NCBI GenBank assembly: GCA_019351975.1
Contig: JABBOG010000038.1
Location: 1-37,434 of the forward strand
Source: Acidobacteriota bacterium
GTDB taxonomy: Bacteria; Acidobacteriota; Terriglobia; Terriglobales; Acidobacteriaceae
DNA: 37,434 nt
Reading direction: 5' to 3'
The position numbers and the translations under genes are program-made. Of the stretch, positions 25,903 through 33,615 are shown piece by piece. The notes below the pieces were generated by a model that saw nothing but the letters and a program-made list of their open reading frames with translations, had not been told where the DNA came from and did no database searches. Numbering within the stretch: position 1 is the first letter of the stretch; each line of letters opens with the position of its first letter.

Positions 25903-25908
25903 TACAAT
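25903..25908 (+). promoter_or_regulatory. Putative -10 box of a leaderless cysteine desulfurase transcript
   Basis: TACAAT ends 6 nt before the ATG at 25915, and no ribosome binding site is present in the CAACCC spacer. The geometry is identical to that at 4636 and 32550. No clear -35 is visible. Confidence 0.5.
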
Positions 25909-25914
25909 CAACCC

Positions 25915-27084
25915 ATGCAGCGCATCTACCTCGACGCCAACGCAACCACGCCCGTTCTCCCCGAGATCGTCGATGCCATGCGCCCGTTCTGGTCGGAGTC
26001 CTTCGGCAACCCCAGCTCCGCGCACCACTCCGGCCAGCGCACGCGCGCTGCCGTGGAGGACGCCCGCACATCCGTCGCGCGCCTGCTGAACGGCACGCCC
26101 AGAGAGGTCGTCTTCACCTCCGGCGGCACCGAGAGCGACAACCTTGCGCTCTTCGGCATCCTGCAGCCCTACCTTGACCGGCGCGAACCCGCGCACCTGA
26201 TCACCAGCCAGATCGAGCACCACGCCGTCCTCTACGCCGCGCACTTTCTCCAGGCCCGCGGCATCGAAGTCACCTACCTCGCCCCCAACGCTGACGGCGT
26301 CATCGATCCCTCCGCGCTCGAAGCCGCGCTGCGTCCGCACACCAAACTCGTCTCCATCATGCTGGCCAATAACGAGACCGGCGTCATCCAGCCCGTCGGA
26401 AAGCTCGCGCGCATCGCAAAGGCGTTCAGCCCCTCCATCCTCGTTCACACGGACGCCGTACAGGCCGCCGCCAAGCTTCCCATAGACGTCTCCGGCGAGC
26501 TCAAAAACGTCGATCTGCTCGCCATCTCCGGCCACAAGATGTACGCACCGCAGGGCACAGGCATCCTGTTCGTTCGCAAGGGCGTGCAGCTCACACCGCT
26601 CTTCCACGGTGGCCCGCACGAGCGCCAGCGCCGCGCGGGCACGGAGAACGTCCCTGGCATCGTCGCCCTTGGGTGCGCCTCTGAACTCGCACTGCGCTGG
26701 CTAAGCTCCGAAGCTCCCGACGATCTTCGTGCCCTCACCATACGCCTCGAAGACGGCCTGTCCACCGCCGTCCCCGATACTCACATCAACGGCTCAACCC
26801 TCCACCGCACGCCGAACACCACCAACCTGCGCTTCGACGGCGTCGACGCCGAATCCCTCCTCATCGCGCTCGATATGCAGGGGATCTCCGCCAGCTTTGG
26901 CGCCGCCTGCCAGTCCGGCGCCACCGAGCCGTCGCATGTGCTGCTCGCGATGGGCCTGACGCCCACAGCGGCGCGCTCCAGCCTGCGCCTTTCGCTCTCT
27001 CGGCTCACCACCGCAGCCGAGATCGACCACGCTCTCGCGATCATCCCCGCAGCAGTCGCACGCCTGCGTTCAGCGTCTCTCTGA
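25915..27084 (+). CDS. Cysteine desulfurase (NifS/IscS-type)
   Basis: A 389-residue PLP enzyme that removes sulfur from cysteine for Fe-S clusters or thio-modified tRNA. It begins [22 protein letters not shown] and has [26 protein letters not shown] and [12 protein letters not shown] (cofactor contacts) follow. The PLP lysine lies in [14 protein letters not shown] (near residue 205). The catalytic cysteine is in [16 protein letters not shown] (near 330), where canonical IscS has SACTSG. The short, NifS-like loop suggests group I. No IscU, IscA or MnmA gene is adjacent, so the acceptor is unknown. A longer frame upstream (25639) overlaps uvrA and is not used. Confidence 0.93.
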   Translation: MQRIYLDANATTPVLPEIVDAMRPFWSESFGNPSSAHHSGQRTRAAVEDARTSVARLLNGTPREVVFTSGGTESDNLALFGILQPYLDRREPAHLITSQIEHHAVLYAAHFLQARGIEVTYLAPNADGVIDPSALEAALRPHTKLVSIMLANNETGVIQPVGKLARIAKAFSPSILVHTDAVQAAAKLPIDVSGELKNVDLLAISGHKMYAPQGTGILFVRKGVQLTPLFHGGPHERQRRAGTENVPGIVALGCASELALRWLSSEAPDDLRALTIRLEDGLSTAVPDTHINGSTLHRTPNTTNLRFDGVDAESLLIALDMQGISASFGAACQSGATEPSHVLLAMGLTPTAARSSLRLSLSRLTTAAEIDHALAIIPAAVARLRSASL

Positions 27085-27089
27085 GCGGC

Positions 27090-27875
27090 TCAATGCGCGA
27101 GTGCTTTCACCGCGTTGAGACGCCCGCTCGCAATCGCATCCAGCAGCGTCTTCGAGAACCCCAGCTTCGCCGCCTGGTGCAACGACAAGTCCATCGTATC
27201 GGCGCACGCAGCCGCTGCAAACGACATATCGAACGCGGTCACGGACAGTGTTCCGTCCTTCGCGTTCGGCCACAACTGGAATGGCTGCGGATTGTCGAAT
27301 GCGGTTCTGCACTCAGGATCTGCCTGCGCCACATAGATCTTCTGGAGCGCCGGAACGATGACTGCGCCAGCCGTCACGCCGCCGAGTACGCTATCCGAGT
27401 AACTCGACGCGCCCGCTGACTTCGCAATCAGAGCCATCCAGTTCACCGGCGCTCCCGTCGTCAGATCGAACACCATCGCCATCTGGCTGCTGTTCGGGTG
27501 TACGCCTCCGCAATCCGCCTCATCCGACGCGACCATGCTCAGATAGTGCGGCCCCTGCATCGTCACTTCAATCGTTCGGGTCCAGTCCTGCGAAACAGGT
27601 ATCTGCGTGGACCGGTTCGTCGTGATTGTCTTCAACGACTCCGTGTACCCCGCGTCACAATCCTTTAGCGCGCCCATCAACCGCTGATTCAGATGCTCCA
27701 GCGTCGCATTCACGCGCTGCGCAGCGGGAGAGTTCGCATGCCTCAGCATCGGCCACGCATCCACCCCTCCGCGAAGTTGCGTGATCGGCGCGAGATCAGC
27801 CGTCTGCGCCTGCCCTGGGCACACAGATGCGGCCAGCAAAACCGCAGCCACGCACACACCCCTCAGAGATACCAC
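27090..27875 (-). CDS. Secreted protein of unknown function
   Basis: A 261-residue protein. The GTG at 27875 gives a clean signal peptide (VSLRGVCVAAVLLAASVCPGQA). A longer frame from 27968 would place 31 extra Ala/Arg-rich residues in front and overlap the permease more heavily. The mature part contains paired cysteines (DCDAGY, EADCGGVHP, DPECRTAF, AAACADTMD), suggesting disulfides. It also has a beta-rich core with TIEVTMQGPHYLSMVASDEA and MAMVFDLTTGAPVNWMALI. This order resembles DUF3298-like or RsiV-like extracellular domains, but I cannot assign it firmly. It starts 13 bp inside the end of the KimA-like permease gene, so expression may be coupled. It is convergent with the cysteine desulfurase, 5 bp apart. 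Confidence 0.7.
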   Translation of the reverse strand: MVSLRGVCVAAVLLAASVCPGQAQTADLAPITQLRGGVDAWPMLRHANSPAAQRVNATLEHLNQRLMGALKDCDAGYTESLKTITTNRSTQIPVSQDWTRTIEVTMQGPHYLSMVASDEADCGGVHPNSSQMAMVFDLTTGAPVNWMALIAKSAGASSYSDSVLGGVTAGAVIVPALQKIYVAQADPECRTAFDNPQPFQLWPNAKDGTLSVTAFDMSFAAAACADTMDLSLHQAAKLGFSKTLLDAIASGRLNAVKALAH

Positions 27876-29743
27876 GGTATATTCACCACCACGATGCGTT
27901 GATTGCCCTTCAGCAGCAGCAGCAGCTTCAGCAGCTGAACGCGCTGGCCGTGGAGCAGGTTCTCCCACCAGTGCTTCACCACCAGCTCTGGCACCAGCAC
28001 GGCGATCTTCCGCCCGGGGTTCTTCTCTTCCAGCTCCAGAATGTAATCCATCAGCGGCGACAAGATCGTGCGGTAGGTGCTCCTCACCGTCACCAGCTCG
28101 GGTATCGTCGCGTTATGCTCGCGTACCGGCACCAGTACCATCTGCTCCCACACCTTGCCCAGAGTGTCAGAGTCGTCAAGGTCCACATGCACGACCTTAA
28201 CCTCGTTGCTCATCACCATGCCAAACCGCATGGCCTTCTCGGTGATCTTGTCCCATCCGGCCATCGGGATCACCACGATCGGTGGCTCCAGACCGGTCAG
28301 CCGCAGCGGAGTCAGGTCCATCGTCTCCGCGCGAACCCGCGTGTAGTGCCGCTTCACGCCGTACATCATCGCGATCAGCAGGGGAACCAGGATCGCCGTC
28401 ACCCACGCCCCGGTCATAAACTTTGACATCAGCACCACGACGAGCGTGATCCCGGTCGCCACCGCACCCAGGCCATTGATGAACATCTTCGCATGGCGGT
28501 GCTGGGCGTCCAGAGTCTTATGCCAGTGAACCACCATCCCCGCCTGACTCAGCGTAAAGGCCAGAAATGCTCCAATCGCATACAGAGGGATCAGCCTGTC
28601 CGTGACACCATCGAAGATGAGCAGAATCAGGCCGGTAAATCCCGTCAACGCATAGATGCCGTGCGAGAAAAGCAGTCTGCGGCCGCGCAGCAAAAATACA
28701 TGCGGAAGGTAATCGTGTCCCGCAATTGCCCTTGCCATACGTGGAAAGTCTGCAAAGGCCGTATTCGCGCTGAACGACAAGGCCGCGAGCACCGCGCCCA
28801 TGGTCAGGTAGTAAAACCACGCCCGCCCGAAGACCGCTGCAACCTCAATCGATAGCACGCTCTGGTAATTCGTAGCATCCGGATCCATCGCCGTAACGCC
28901 ATAGGCCCTGGCCACGTACGACAGCCCTGCCAGAAGCACGATCAAGATCGCAATAATGATCGTCAGCGTCCGTCCCGCGTTTTCGCTGCGCGGCTCCTTG
29001 AATGCTGTCACGCCGTTCGATACAGCCTCGACTCCCGTCATCGCCGCGCAACCACTCGAAAACGCCTTGAGCAGCAAGAAGATCAAAAGCCATCCCGTCA
29101 ATCCATGCAGGGGATGATCCACCGGCGGCGGCGGAGCGCTCAAGGCAACCGGATGTCCATGCGACATCAATACATGGAAGACACCCACAAAAATCGTCAG
29201 CAGCAGCGTCCCCACGAACAGGATCGTCGGCAGCATGAAGACCGCCCCCGTCTCCTTCACACCGCGCATGTTGATAAGAGCGATGCCTGCCAGAATGACC
29301 ATGCACAGTAATAACTGGTGAGGATGCAGCCAGGCAAAGGCACTCGTTAGCGCTGTCACGCCGGCCGAAATACCTACAGCCGCCGTAAGAATATAGTCAA
29401 TCATCAGCGCCGCAGCCGCCAGCAATCCGGCCCCGTCACCCAGATTCTCGCTCGCTACGGTGTACGATCCCCCGCCGTTTGGATACGCCTGAATGGTCTG
29501 GCGATAGCTGAAGTACAGAATCGTCAGCAACGTCAGAATGAAGCCAAAGATCGGCAGCAGGTAGTGCTGCACACCCCAAAAACCGAGTGGAATCAGCAGC
29601 GTCATCGCCGCTTCAGGCCCGTACGCCGCGCTGGTCAACCCATCCAGACCAAAGATCGGAATGCCTGCGGCAACTCCGATGTGTTCCGCGTGTTCCTCGT
29701 TGGACGCTAACGGTCGCCCAAACAGTACGTCAAAAAGCCTCAT
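27863..29743 (-). CDS. APC superfamily permease, KimA-like (probable potassium uptake)
   Basis: A 626-residue membrane protein with about 12 helices in the first 460 residues and a cytosolic C-terminal domain. The first unwound helix GLDGLTSAAYGPEAAM, then FSYRQTIQAYPNGGGSYTVASENLG and INMRGVKETGAVFMLPT, match the KimA/YdaO group of the APC superfamily. The founding member is a high-affinity K+/H+ symporter from Bacillus (607 residues). The C-terminal 160 residues (PPIVVIPMAGWDKITEKAM and after) resemble the KimA cytosolic domain. Substrate assignment is by family and remains inference, as amino-acid uptake is possible. GCGAGG 4 nt upstream supports the ATG. A candidate promoter with a dyad lies at 29800-29839. 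I see no ydaO-type c-di-AMP riboswitch. Confidence 0.85.
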   Translation of the reverse strand: MRLFDVLFGRPLASNEEHAEHIGVAAGIPIFGLDGLTSAAYGPEAAMTLLIPLGFWGVQHYLLPIFGFILTLLTILYFSYRQTIQAYPNGGGSYTVASENLGDGAGLLAAAALMIDYILTAAVGISAGVTALTSAFAWLHPHQLLLCMVILAGIALINMRGVKETGAVFMLPTILFVGTLLLTIFVGVFHVLMSHGHPVALSAPPPPVDHPLHGLTGWLLIFLLLKAFSSGCAAMTGVEAVSNGVTAFKEPRSENAGRTLTIIIAILIVLLAGLSYVARAYGVTAMDPDATNYQSVLSIEVAAVFGRAWFYYLTMGAVLAALSFSANTAFADFPRMARAIAGHDYLPHVFLLRGRRLLFSHGIYALTGFTGLILLIFDGVTDRLIPLYAIGAFLAFTLSQAGMVVHWHKTLDAQHRHAKMFINGLGAVATGITLVVVLMSKFMTGAWVTAILVPLLIAMMYGVKRHYTRVRAETMDLTPLRLTGLEPPIVVIPMAGWDKITEKAMRFGMVMSNEVKVVHVDLDDSDTLGKVWEQMVLVPVREHNATIPELVTVRSTYRTILSPLMDYILELEEKNPGRKIAVLVPELVVKHWWENLLHGQRVQLLKLLLLLKGNQRIVVVNIPWYL

Positions 29744-29799
29744 AAGCCTCGCAAACTCTTCCGGCGCTGACTTGCATGGTCTACGCCAACAAAGCGCAC

Positions 29800-29839
29800 C
29801 GTTAGATATCCTACGACACTTCTGTCAATCGCTACAGAA
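29800..29839 (-). promoter_or_regulatory. Putative promoter with operator dyad for the KimA-like gene
   Basis: On the minus strand TTGACA (29828-29823) is a consensus -35. A 4/6 match, TCTAAC (29806-29801), follows at 16 bp as the -10. An inverted repeat TTCTGT (29820-29825) / ACAGAA (29834-29839) with an 8-bp spacer straddles the -35, as an operator would. The leader to the ATG would be about 50 nt. Confidence 0.4.
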
Positions 29840-29930
29840 ACTTTTAACGACTTCTTGATCCCATCGAGACGGGACCCTCCAGGGACTCCTCGGCCGCAAT
29901 GTAGGCCGGCCGCATTCCGTCGCACGGCGA

Positions 29931-31127
29931 TCAGACCGCCGTCTCATCGGTAGACTCCACCCGTCCGCCGTTCTTCAGCCTGTAAATCTTTCCGCGGTAG
30001 TAAAAGTTCTCGCCGCCATAACTCGCAGCCCAAAGCACGCTTCCCAGCAGGTCGCGCAACGGATAGATCAGCGTCCCGCGCACCCGATCCGAGTCACCCA
30101 TCGCCGTCAGAATCGACCCCGCCTGCACCCACCGGTTCACCACCATCGCAGCCATCCACGCAACGCCCAGCACGGCGTGCCCGCTCGCCAATCCCCACAG
30201 CAGCCCCAGCAGGCCAAACGGCATCGCAAACGTCAAGCCGCTGCCGAGATGCCCCCACGGACGCGACCGCCGCGTGCTCTGCATCCATCGCAGCTGGTTG
30301 CGAAAGCTCAACCAGAACGGCGAATCCTGCACCATCAGGCGGATCACATGCGTCGCCAGCAGAACGCCTGTTCCCTGCTGCGCAAGCCGGTTCCCAAGCA
30401 CAAAGTCATCCGCGTAAAACTGCCCCAGCTCGCCGAACCCGCCTACATCCTGAAAGCTCTTCCGGCGCACCGCCATCGTCGCCCCCAGCGCAAACTTCGT
30501 CCCCTCCAGCATGTCCGCCACAAGCACGCCCGAGGTCATCTCCACACTCTTTCCCACTGCATCCAGCTGCGATGAAAACCCCGCGCCGTGGTGCGCCGTC
30601 CCCAGGTACACGCAGCTCGCCAGCCCGACCTTCGGGTCCTTCAGCGTCTGCACCATCCGCAGCAGGTAATCCGGCGACACCCGCACATCCGCGTCGCTGG
30701 TCACATACAGATCGTTCTTCGCCACGGAATCGAGCTTCGCCAGCGAGAACACCTTCGCATTGTGGAACTTCGGCTCCGGCTCGCCACACGTTTCGTAGCG
30801 CGCATGCACCTCCGGATAGCGCGCGCCCACCGACTTCGCCAGCTGCAACCCTTCATCGCTATCCTGGCGCGCGCAGAACAGCAGCTCGAACTCCCCCGGA
30901 TACTGCTGCCGAAAGAACGACTCGATGTTCTGCTCCAGCCCCGCCTCACTCCCATGCAGCGGCTTCAGCATACTCACCGACGGCACAAACGCGGGAGCAG
31001 ACCGCTCCTCGCGTCGCCGGCGGAGCCCAAAACGCACCGCCGCCACCACCACCATCCCGCAGTAAATCGAGGAGGTGACCGAACCAACCGCCGCCACCCA
31101 GAACATTGTTTGCAGCAACACCTTCAT
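29931..31127 (-). CDS. hpnI: Hopanoid glycosyltransferase HpnI-like (GT21, ceramide glucosyltransferase type)
   Basis: A 398-residue membrane glycosyltransferase. An N-terminal helix (MKVLLQTMFWVAAVGSV) is followed by SMLKPLHGSEAGLEQN (the conserved KP-x-x-G-x-D/E start). The D-x-D motif lies in VTSDADVRVSPDYL, the acceptor region in MLEGTKFALGATMAVRRKSF, the catalytic Asp pair in FYADDFVLGNRL and the Q-x-x-R-W motif in NQLRWMQSTRR. Together these are the GT21 signature of ceramide glucosyltransferases and bacterial HpnI. HpnI transfers N-acetylglucosamine to bacteriohopanetetrol. C-terminal hydrophobic segments follow. HpnK and HpnJ are not adjacent, so the assignment rests on motifs. A second in-frame start lies at 31181, but 31127 begins right at the helix. 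Confidence 0.85.
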   Translation of the reverse strand: MKVLLQTMFWVAAVGSVTSSIYCGMVVVAAVRFGLRRRREERSAPAFVPSVSMLKPLHGSEAGLEQNIESFFRQQYPGEFELLFCARQDSDEGLQLAKSVGARYPEVHARYETCGEPEPKFHNAKVFSLAKLDSVAKNDLYVTSDADVRVSPDYLLRMVQTLKDPKVGLASCVYLGTAHHGAGFSSQLDAVGKSVEMTSGVLVADMLEGTKFALGATMAVRRKSFQDVGGFGELGQFYADDFVLGNRLAQQGTGVLLATHVIRLMVQDSPFWLSFRNQLRWMQSTRRSRPWGHLGSGLTFAMPFGLLGLLWGLASGHAVLGVAWMAAMVVNRWVQAGSILTAMGDSDRVRGTLIYPLRDLLGSVLWAASYGGENFYYRGKIYRLKNGGRVESTDETAV

Positions 31128-31331
31128 CGCACCAGACCACACCCTGAAAATTGCGCGCCGCATCCCTCCGCGGTCACCCACCCAAGTCTACGCGACCATC
31201 CTCCGAAAACCGTCTGAAGAACTACGCGAGAGCCAGCGCCGCAGCCGTATATCCCGTAACCCCGACGAAGAAACCCCTAATGCCGACGGGAAGCGCACCA
31301 AAACGCACGGAATGGCATCTCACCGGAGCGT

Positions 31332-31709
31332 TCAGCCCTTCCCAACTGTTCTTTTGCGAAACGGCACCAGCCCGGGCTGGGGCGGCTGCGATTCCATACG
31401 CGTCAGCATCTCTGTCCGCACAAAGTCAACAAATCCTTGCATTTGCCGATTCATCTCCTCCATCCGCTCGCGCATCTGCAGCACAATCGCAATCCCCGCC
31501 ATATTCACACCCATGTCCCTCGCAAGGCTCAGGATAAACTCCAGCCGCTCCAGGTCTTCATCGGTGTAAAGTCTTGTATTTCCATCAGATCGGGACGGGC
31601 GCAAAAGCCCTTCGCGCTCATACAATCGCAGGGTCTGCGGATGAATCTCATACATCTCCGCCACCGCCGAGATCATGTACGCCCCCTTCGACTTCCTTTT
31701 TGTCGCCAT
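31332..31709 (-). CDS. hspR: HspR-like MerR family heat-shock repressor
   Basis: A 125-residue MerR-type regulator. After a short basic leader (MATKRKSKG) the helix-turn-helix reads YMISAVAEMYEIHPQTLRLYEREGLLRPSRS (about 11-41). The wing NTRLYTDEDLERLEFILSLARDMGVNMAGI and a coiled-coil dimer helix follow. The N-TLR-YE-GLL-PSR pattern matches HspR of actinobacteria and acidobacteria, which binds HAIR sites upstream of dnaK/clpB with DnaK as co-repressor. No chaperone gene is next to it here, and I find no HAIR-like inverted repeat (CTTGAGT-N7-ACTCAAG) nearby. It lies 52 bp downstream of the collagen-like gene on the same strand. The ATG at 31709 is preferred over a TTG at 31736. Confidence 0.9.
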   Translation of the reverse strand: MATKRKSKGAYMISAVAEMYEIHPQTLRLYEREGLLRPSRSDGNTRLYTDEDLERLEFILSLARDMGVNMAGIAIVLQMRERMEEMNRQMQGFVDFVRTEMLTRMESQPPQPGLVPFRKRTVGKG

Positions 31710-31761
31710 GCCCAGAAGAATACCGCTTTCCGTCAACGCCCGCTATCTTTCTCTCGCTCCA

Positions 31762-32340
31762 TCACAGCACGACGCGCTCTTTACATTCTCTGCGCGCCTT
31801 CAAGTGCCGGAAGAACTCCTTCAAGCCAAACGTTGCTCCAGCCAATCCCGCCAGAATCAACGTAGCATTTTCCGGAGAGTCGCTGCATCCACCTCCTGCT
31901 CCGCCAGAACCACCACTTCCGCCATGACCGCCTGGACCGCCTGGATTACCCGGCCCGCCTGGCCCTCCTGGCCCTCCTGGGCCTCCCGGATTCCCTGGAT
32001 TCCCCGGATTTCTCGGATTACCGGGATCGCCCCAGCCTCCACCCCACCATCCGCCATGATCTCCATTGCCATTGTCGCCGCCACCACCCCGTCCTCCGTA
32101 ACCATCTCCCGCCGCTCCATATGCGGGATTCTGCGAAGACCCTGAGTCGCTCGCGCCTCCATGCAACGAGGAGCCAAAGGGATCCTGGCTGCTTCCATCG
32201 CTCTGGCCGGCATTCGGATTCAGGCTGCTACCGTCGCCTATCTGCGAGACAGCACCTCGAGGGATGATAAGAATACCTGCTATCATTCCCGCAGTCAATA
32301 AGATCCGCAAGCCGCGACTTCTTCTCTCGATTCCGTTCAT
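31762..32340 (-). CDS. Collagen-like Gly-rich secreted protein with sorting-like C-terminal tail
   Basis: A 192-residue exported protein. Residues 1-32 have a basic start and a hydrophobic segment (GLRILLTAGMIAGILIIP) as signal or anchor. A Ser/Gly/Asn-rich region follows (about 35-103), including GGWWGGGWG. At 104-151 come about 16 near-uninterrupted Gly-X-Y triplets rich in GNP and GGP, as in bacterial collagen-like proteins. The end resembles a PEP-CTERM type signal: SPENAT, a hydrophobic stretch (LILAGLAGATFGL), then a basic tail RHLKARREC. GGGGAGAG directly before the ATG gives a strong start. Function is unknown; a surface or extracellular matrix role is a reasonable guess. It is divergent from the SDR gene and upstream of hspR. 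Confidence 0.75.
   Translation of the reverse strand: MNGIERRSRGLRILLTAGMIAGILIIPRGAVSQIGDGSSLNPNAGQSDGSSQDPFGSSLHGGASDSGSSQNPAYGAAGDGYGGRGGGGDNGNGDHGGWWGGGWGDPGNPRNPGNPGNPGGPGGPGGPGGPGNPGGPGGHGGSGGSGGAGGGCSDSPENATLILAGLAGATFGLKEFFRHLKARRECKERVVL
31888..32031 (-). repeat. Gly-X-Y triplet repeat (collagen-like)
   Basis: A 144-bp stretch encodes consecutive G-x-x triplets (GDP, GNP, one RNP exception, GGP, GGS). It reads on the + strand as imperfect 9-bp CCTCCTGGC/CCTGGATTC-like blocks. Confidence 0.8.
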
Positions 32341-32387
32341 GCTCTCCCCTGGGCCAACGATCTGCTTCGCAGGCTCACAACTACAGC

Positions 32388-32417
32388 CGCTTCGGGCTGA
32401 ATCGCTTCGGGCTGAAT
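32388..32417. repeat. 15-bp perfect tandem repeat (CGCTTCGGGCTGAAT x2)
   Basis: Two adjacent identical copies (32388-32402 and 32403-32417) lie in the divergent region between the collagen-like gene and the SDR gene, about 50 bp upstream of the former's start. They are possible paired binding sites. Confidence 0.7.
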
Positions 32418-32549
32418 ATTGGCCGTACACCTCCCTTTTCGGCAAACAGAAGAGGAACCATTACCATGAAGTTCGTTGACAACTGCGTTCATCGCGACCC
32501 GACGACCATCTCGTCTACTCGCATCCACAACTCCCTGCTACGGCACGCA

Positions 32550-32555
32550 TACAAT
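32550..32555 (+). promoter_or_regulatory. Putative -10 box of a leaderless SDR transcript
   Basis: TACAAT ends 6 nt before the ATG at 32562 (spacer CCACCT), the same geometry as before tesA and the cysteine desulfurase. An upstream ATG at 32466 with AGAGGAA 8 nt before it is a competing start. Confidence 0.45.
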
Positions 32556-32561
32556 CCACCT

Positions 32562-33545
32562 ATGAGCCGCATCCACCCTTTCGCCATCGCTGCAGGAACC
32601 TTCGTCGCCAGTCTCACAGCTGCACTCGTCCTCAAGCGCACTCTCCGATACAGAGCCCTCACGCCCGGAGCCGTTGTTGTGATCACCGGCGGATCGCGGG
32701 GTCTCGGTTTCGCCATCGCTAGCCGTTTTGCCGGGAAAGGCAATGCAGCCAACCAGATACGCCTTGTGCTTGCGTCGCGGAACATGGCCGAATTAGAGCG
32801 CGCTCAGGCGGCGCTTTTGGAGAGGCACACCCACCTTCGTCCTGAGGATTTTTATCTCGTTGCAGGAGATTTATCGCGTCCGGAAGAGGCAGACAGGCTG
32901 ATCTCTGAAACGATGGCGCGGTACGGACGCATCGACGTGCTTGTGAATAATGCCGGAATCATCGAAGTGGGCCCAATAGAATCACAGAGTTTAGAGGTTT
33001 TCGAGCGGACGATGAAGGTCAACTTTTTCGCCGCTCTGTATACCACATGGGCGGCGCTCCCGCACATGCTTGCGCAGGAGCCGCTGTCAGGCAGACATCG
33101 TGCATCCATCGTCAACATTGCGTCGGTTGGCGGAAAACTTGCGGTGCCGCACATGCTTCCGTACTCGGCGGCAAAGTTTGCGCTGGTTGGTTTCTCGGAG
33201 GGATTGCATGCTGAGGTGCGGCACAAGGGCGTGCGCGTCACCACCGTTTGTCCTGGGCTGATGCGCACGGGCGGTGAGAATCATGCTGATTTTGTTGGGG
33301 ATAAGGACGCGGAGCAGCGGTGGTTCATGTTCGCCGCGAAGACGCCGGGCGTAGCGGTCACGGTCGATTACGCGGCGAATCGCATCTACGATGCGACGCT
33401 GCAGCGGCGCGCGGAGATTACGATCTCGCCGCAGGCGTTTCTGGCAGCACGGTTTGCCGGGCTTTTTCCAGAGACGCTGCAGTATGCGAATGCGCTGACG
33501 AACGAATATCTGTTGCCGTGCGCGCCTGAAACTGGTACGGAATAG
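32562..33545 (+). CDS. Membrane-anchored short-chain dehydrogenase/reductase
   Basis: A 327-residue SDR. An N-terminal hydrophobic segment (PFAIAAGTFVASLTAALVL) should anchor it, with the Rossmann domain following. The cofactor motif is TGGSRGLGFA (T-G-x3-G-x-G, near 42). NNAGIIEVG, the Ser in NIASVGGK and the catalytic YSAAK follow. VCPGLMRTG completes the classical SDR pattern. The first acidic/basic residues after the Gly motif (LVLASR) suggest NADPH. The substrate is unknown. A longer reading from 32466 has a good ribosome binding site and would add 32 residues without clear homology, so both starts are possible. It is divergent from the collagen-like gene. Confidence 0.88.
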   Translation: MSRIHPFAIAAGTFVASLTAALVLKRTLRYRALTPGAVVVITGGSRGLGFAIASRFAGKGNAANQIRLVLASRNMAELERAQAALLERHTHLRPEDFYLVAGDLSRPEEADRLISETMARYGRIDVLVNNAGIIEVGPIESQSLEVFERTMKVNFFAALYTTWAALPHMLAQEPLSGRHRASIVNIASVGGKLAVPHMLPYSAAKFALVGFSEGLHAEVRHKGVRVTTVCPGLMRTGGENHADFVGDKDAEQRWFMFAAKTPGVAVTVDYAANRIYDATLQRRAEITISPQAFLAARFAGLFPETLQYANALTNEYLLPCAPETGTE

Positions 33546-33615
33546 TGCGTTTCCGGGTGGACTTCGTGGTTTTGGCGACGGGGTTTGGCTCGATTGCGGA
33601 ACGCACGCGGTTTCT

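Noticed and set aside
29744-29930. c-di-AMP (ydaO-type) riboswitch upstream of the KimA-like gene
   Set aside because: I looked for the conserved core and pseudoknot-type pairing and found none. The leader from the proposed promoter is too short.
31128-31331. HAIR operator or other HspR target near hspR
   Set aside because: No CTTGAGT-N7-ACTCAAG-like inverted repeat is visible in this gap or upstream of hspR.
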